Source: Planifilum fulgidum
Lineage (GTDB): Bacteria; Bacillota; Bacilli; Thermoactinomycetales; DSM-44946
Assembly: GCF_900113175.1 (NCBI RefSeq)
Contig: NZ_FOOK01000014.1
Coordinates: forward strand, 1 to 64,000
Direction: 5' to 3'
DNA: 64,000 bases
Shown piece by piece: positions 62,819-64,000 of the stretch. Position numbers and translations under genes: made by a program. Position 1 is the stretch's first letter. Every line of letters begins with the position of its first letter. The notes beneath the pieces were generated by a model that had not been told where the DNA came from, made no database searches, and saw only the letters and a program-made list of their open reading frames with translations.

Positions 62819-63916
62819 TCAATACACCCGGATTTCATTGTAGAAGGTGTCCCGCTCCACGGGAATCCGGTTGGCTCCTTTGATCAGCCAGACCAGCTCG
62901 TCCCGGGTGAGGGCGGTTTGGGTCAGGGCGCCGGCGGAGTGGCTGATGCGCTCTTCCACCAGGGTGCCGTGGATGTCCGAAGCTCCGAAATGCATGGAGA
63001 GTTGGGTGAGCTGGGTGCCGATGTTGATCCAATAGGATTTGATGTGCGGGAAATTGTCCAGCATCAGGCGGCTGATGGCGATCGTTTTGAGATCGTCCAT
63101 GGCCGACGTGCGCCTCTTGATCGAAGCGCTCTTTTTCCGCGGCTGAACGGCCAGGGGGATGAAGCACAGGAAGCCGCCCGTCTCGTCCTGCAATTCCCGG
63201 ACGCGGATCATGTGGATCAGCCGTTCCTCCAGGGTTTCGATGGAGCCGTAAAGCATGGTGACGTGGGTTTTCATCCCCAGGGAATGGGCGATGCGGTGGC
63301 ATTCCAGCCATTGGTCGGTGCTCGCCTTGTCCGGGCTCATCTTGGCGCGGTAGCGTTCGGTCAAAATTTCCGCTCCGCCGCCGGGCAGCGTATCCACCCC
63401 GGCATCGATGAGCTCCTTCAGCACCTCTTCCATCGAACGGCCGGTGAGACGGGAAAAGAATTCGATTTCCGCCGCGGTATACGCTTTGATCGTCACTTGG
63501 GGATAATGTTTTTTCAGGATGGAGATGATGTTCAGATAGTAGTCAAAGGGCACCGTGTGGTTGTGGCCGCCGACGATGTGAAACTCGCGGATGTTTTCCG
63601 TAAAGCGCTCCCCGACGTATTCCAGCACCTCTTCCGGCGACATGGTATAAGCCCCTTCTTCACCCGGGTCGCGGCGGAAACCGCAGAAGGCGCAGCGTGC
63701 CTCGCACACGTTCGTGGGGTTGATGTACATATTTTGAATGAAATAAACCTTTTCCCCGTTTTTGGACAGGTTCACCTGGTTGGCCAGCTGCGCGATCGTC
63801 AAAAGATCGGGTGAATTGTAGAGGGTAAGGCCGTCTTCCAGCGTGAGCCTTTCGCCGGCGCTTACCTTTTCGATGATGGGAGCCAGATCCTGGCGGGGGG
63901 CGGCACTGATGGACAT
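62819..63916 (-). CDS. mqnE: aminofutalosine synthase MqnE
   Basis: A 365-residue radical-SAM enzyme of the futalosine menaquinone pathway, joining 3-[(1-carboxyvinyl)oxy]benzoate with SAM. The cluster motif is Cys71, Cys75, Cys78 (NVCEARCAFCGFRRDPGE), followed by MSPEEVLEYVGE, REFHIVGGHNHTVPFDYYLN, DTLPGGGAEI and ANRIPVERDTFYNEIRVY at the end, all typical of MqnE as opposed to MqnC. AAAGGAGG precedes the ATG. Its presence indicates that this organism makes menaquinone by the futalosine route rather than the classical men pathway. Confidence 0.95.
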   Translation of the reverse strand: MSISAAPRQDLAPIIEKVSAGERLTLEDGLTLYNSPDLLTIAQLANQVNLSKNGEKVYFIQNMYINPTNVCEARCAFCGFRRDPGEEGAYTMSPEEVLEYVGERFTENIREFHIVGGHNHTVPFDYYLNIISILKKHYPQVTIKAYTAAEIEFFSRLTGRSMEEVLKELIDAGVDTLPGGGAEILTERYRAKMSPDKASTDQWLECHRIAHSLGMKTHVTMLYGSIETLEERLIHMIRVRELQDETGGFLCFIPLAVQPRKKSASIKRRTSAMDDLKTIAISRLMLDNFPHIKSYWINIGTQLTQLSMHFGASDIHGTLVEERISHSAGALTQTALTRDELVWLIKGANRIPVERDTFYNEIRVY

Positions 63917-64000
63917 GGAAAATTCCTCCTTTCAGGGTAAAAGGGAAAACGGTGCACTTGCAACAAGACACGGCGAAACCGCGGAAAAGGTTGGCAATAA

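Overview
The window looks like chromosomal DNA of a GC-rich, endospore-forming, menaquinone-using Firmicute, most like thermophilic Thermoactinomycetaceae (Planifilum-type). This placement is inferred from gene content and not from a database search. The evidence is: strong AGGAGG-type ribosome binding sites with frequent GTG and TTG starts; spore genes (CotF-like coat proteins, a YhcN/YlaJ lipoprotein, a LytH-like M23 peptidase, a YutH/CotS-like kinase-fold protein); and a long stretch whose gene content matches the Bacillus subtilis yut/yuz region (lytH, lipA, yutC, yutD, yutE, yutF, yutG, yutH, a NifU-like yutI, yuzD, yuzB).

Layout. 0-4.4 kb: small conserved proteins, a DUF2621 (YneK-like) membrane protein and a two-gene bpsA-bpsB type III polyketide synthase/methyltransferase unit. 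4.6-7.5 kb: an SsuABC/TauABC-type uptake operon. 7.5-10.4 kb (minus): a class II aldolase-domain protein with an extra N-terminal domain, followed by two short-chain dehydrogenases. 10.4-11.75 kb: a gene-poor stretch. 11.75-14.0 kb (minus): a compact MauE - MauD - Cys-rich MauA-like - membrane-protein cassette with no amine dehydrogenase large subunit nearby; the last gene carries an in-frame UGA followed by a hairpin. 14.7-16.2 kb: a double-length ThyX-like protein. 16.5-22.2 kb: a first oligopeptide ABC operon (D-F-A-B-C order). 22.2-24.9 kb: DUF4328 and a UbiD-family decarboxylase. 24.9-27.6 kb: a lower-GC patch bounded by a 27-nt direct repeat, with DUF4064 and decayed sequence. 27.6-29.3 kb: an NSS-family transporter, its MetS-type 44-aa subunit and a Trp-rich upstream frame. 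29.4-44.1 kb: the yut-like block with spore, lipoate, regulatory and hydrolase genes and a frameshifted LysE-family exporter. 44.1-45.7 kb: another gene-poor stretch with an AT-rich DUF2019-like remnant. 46.3-52.0 kb: a second oligopeptide ABC operon (A-B-C-D-F). 52.1-57.0 kb: manganese catalase, NifU-like protein, the mccA-mccB reverse transsulfuration pair, yuzD and yuzB. 57.1-62.7 kb: a CitA/CitB-type two-component system directly upstream of a complete TctC-TctB-TctA tricarboxylate transporter. 62.8-63.9 kb: mqnE, aminofutalosine synthase.

Functional picture. The cell takes up peptides (two Opp/Dpp systems), an organic sulfur or similar small compound (Ssu-type), amino acids (NSS) and tri/dicarboxylates (TctABC). 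It can turn homocysteine into cysteine (MccAB). It probably makes menaquinone by the futalosine route (mqnE, with the UbiD-like protein as a candidate partner). The most unusual part is the Mau-like redox/Cys-rich cassette at 11.7-14.0 kb.
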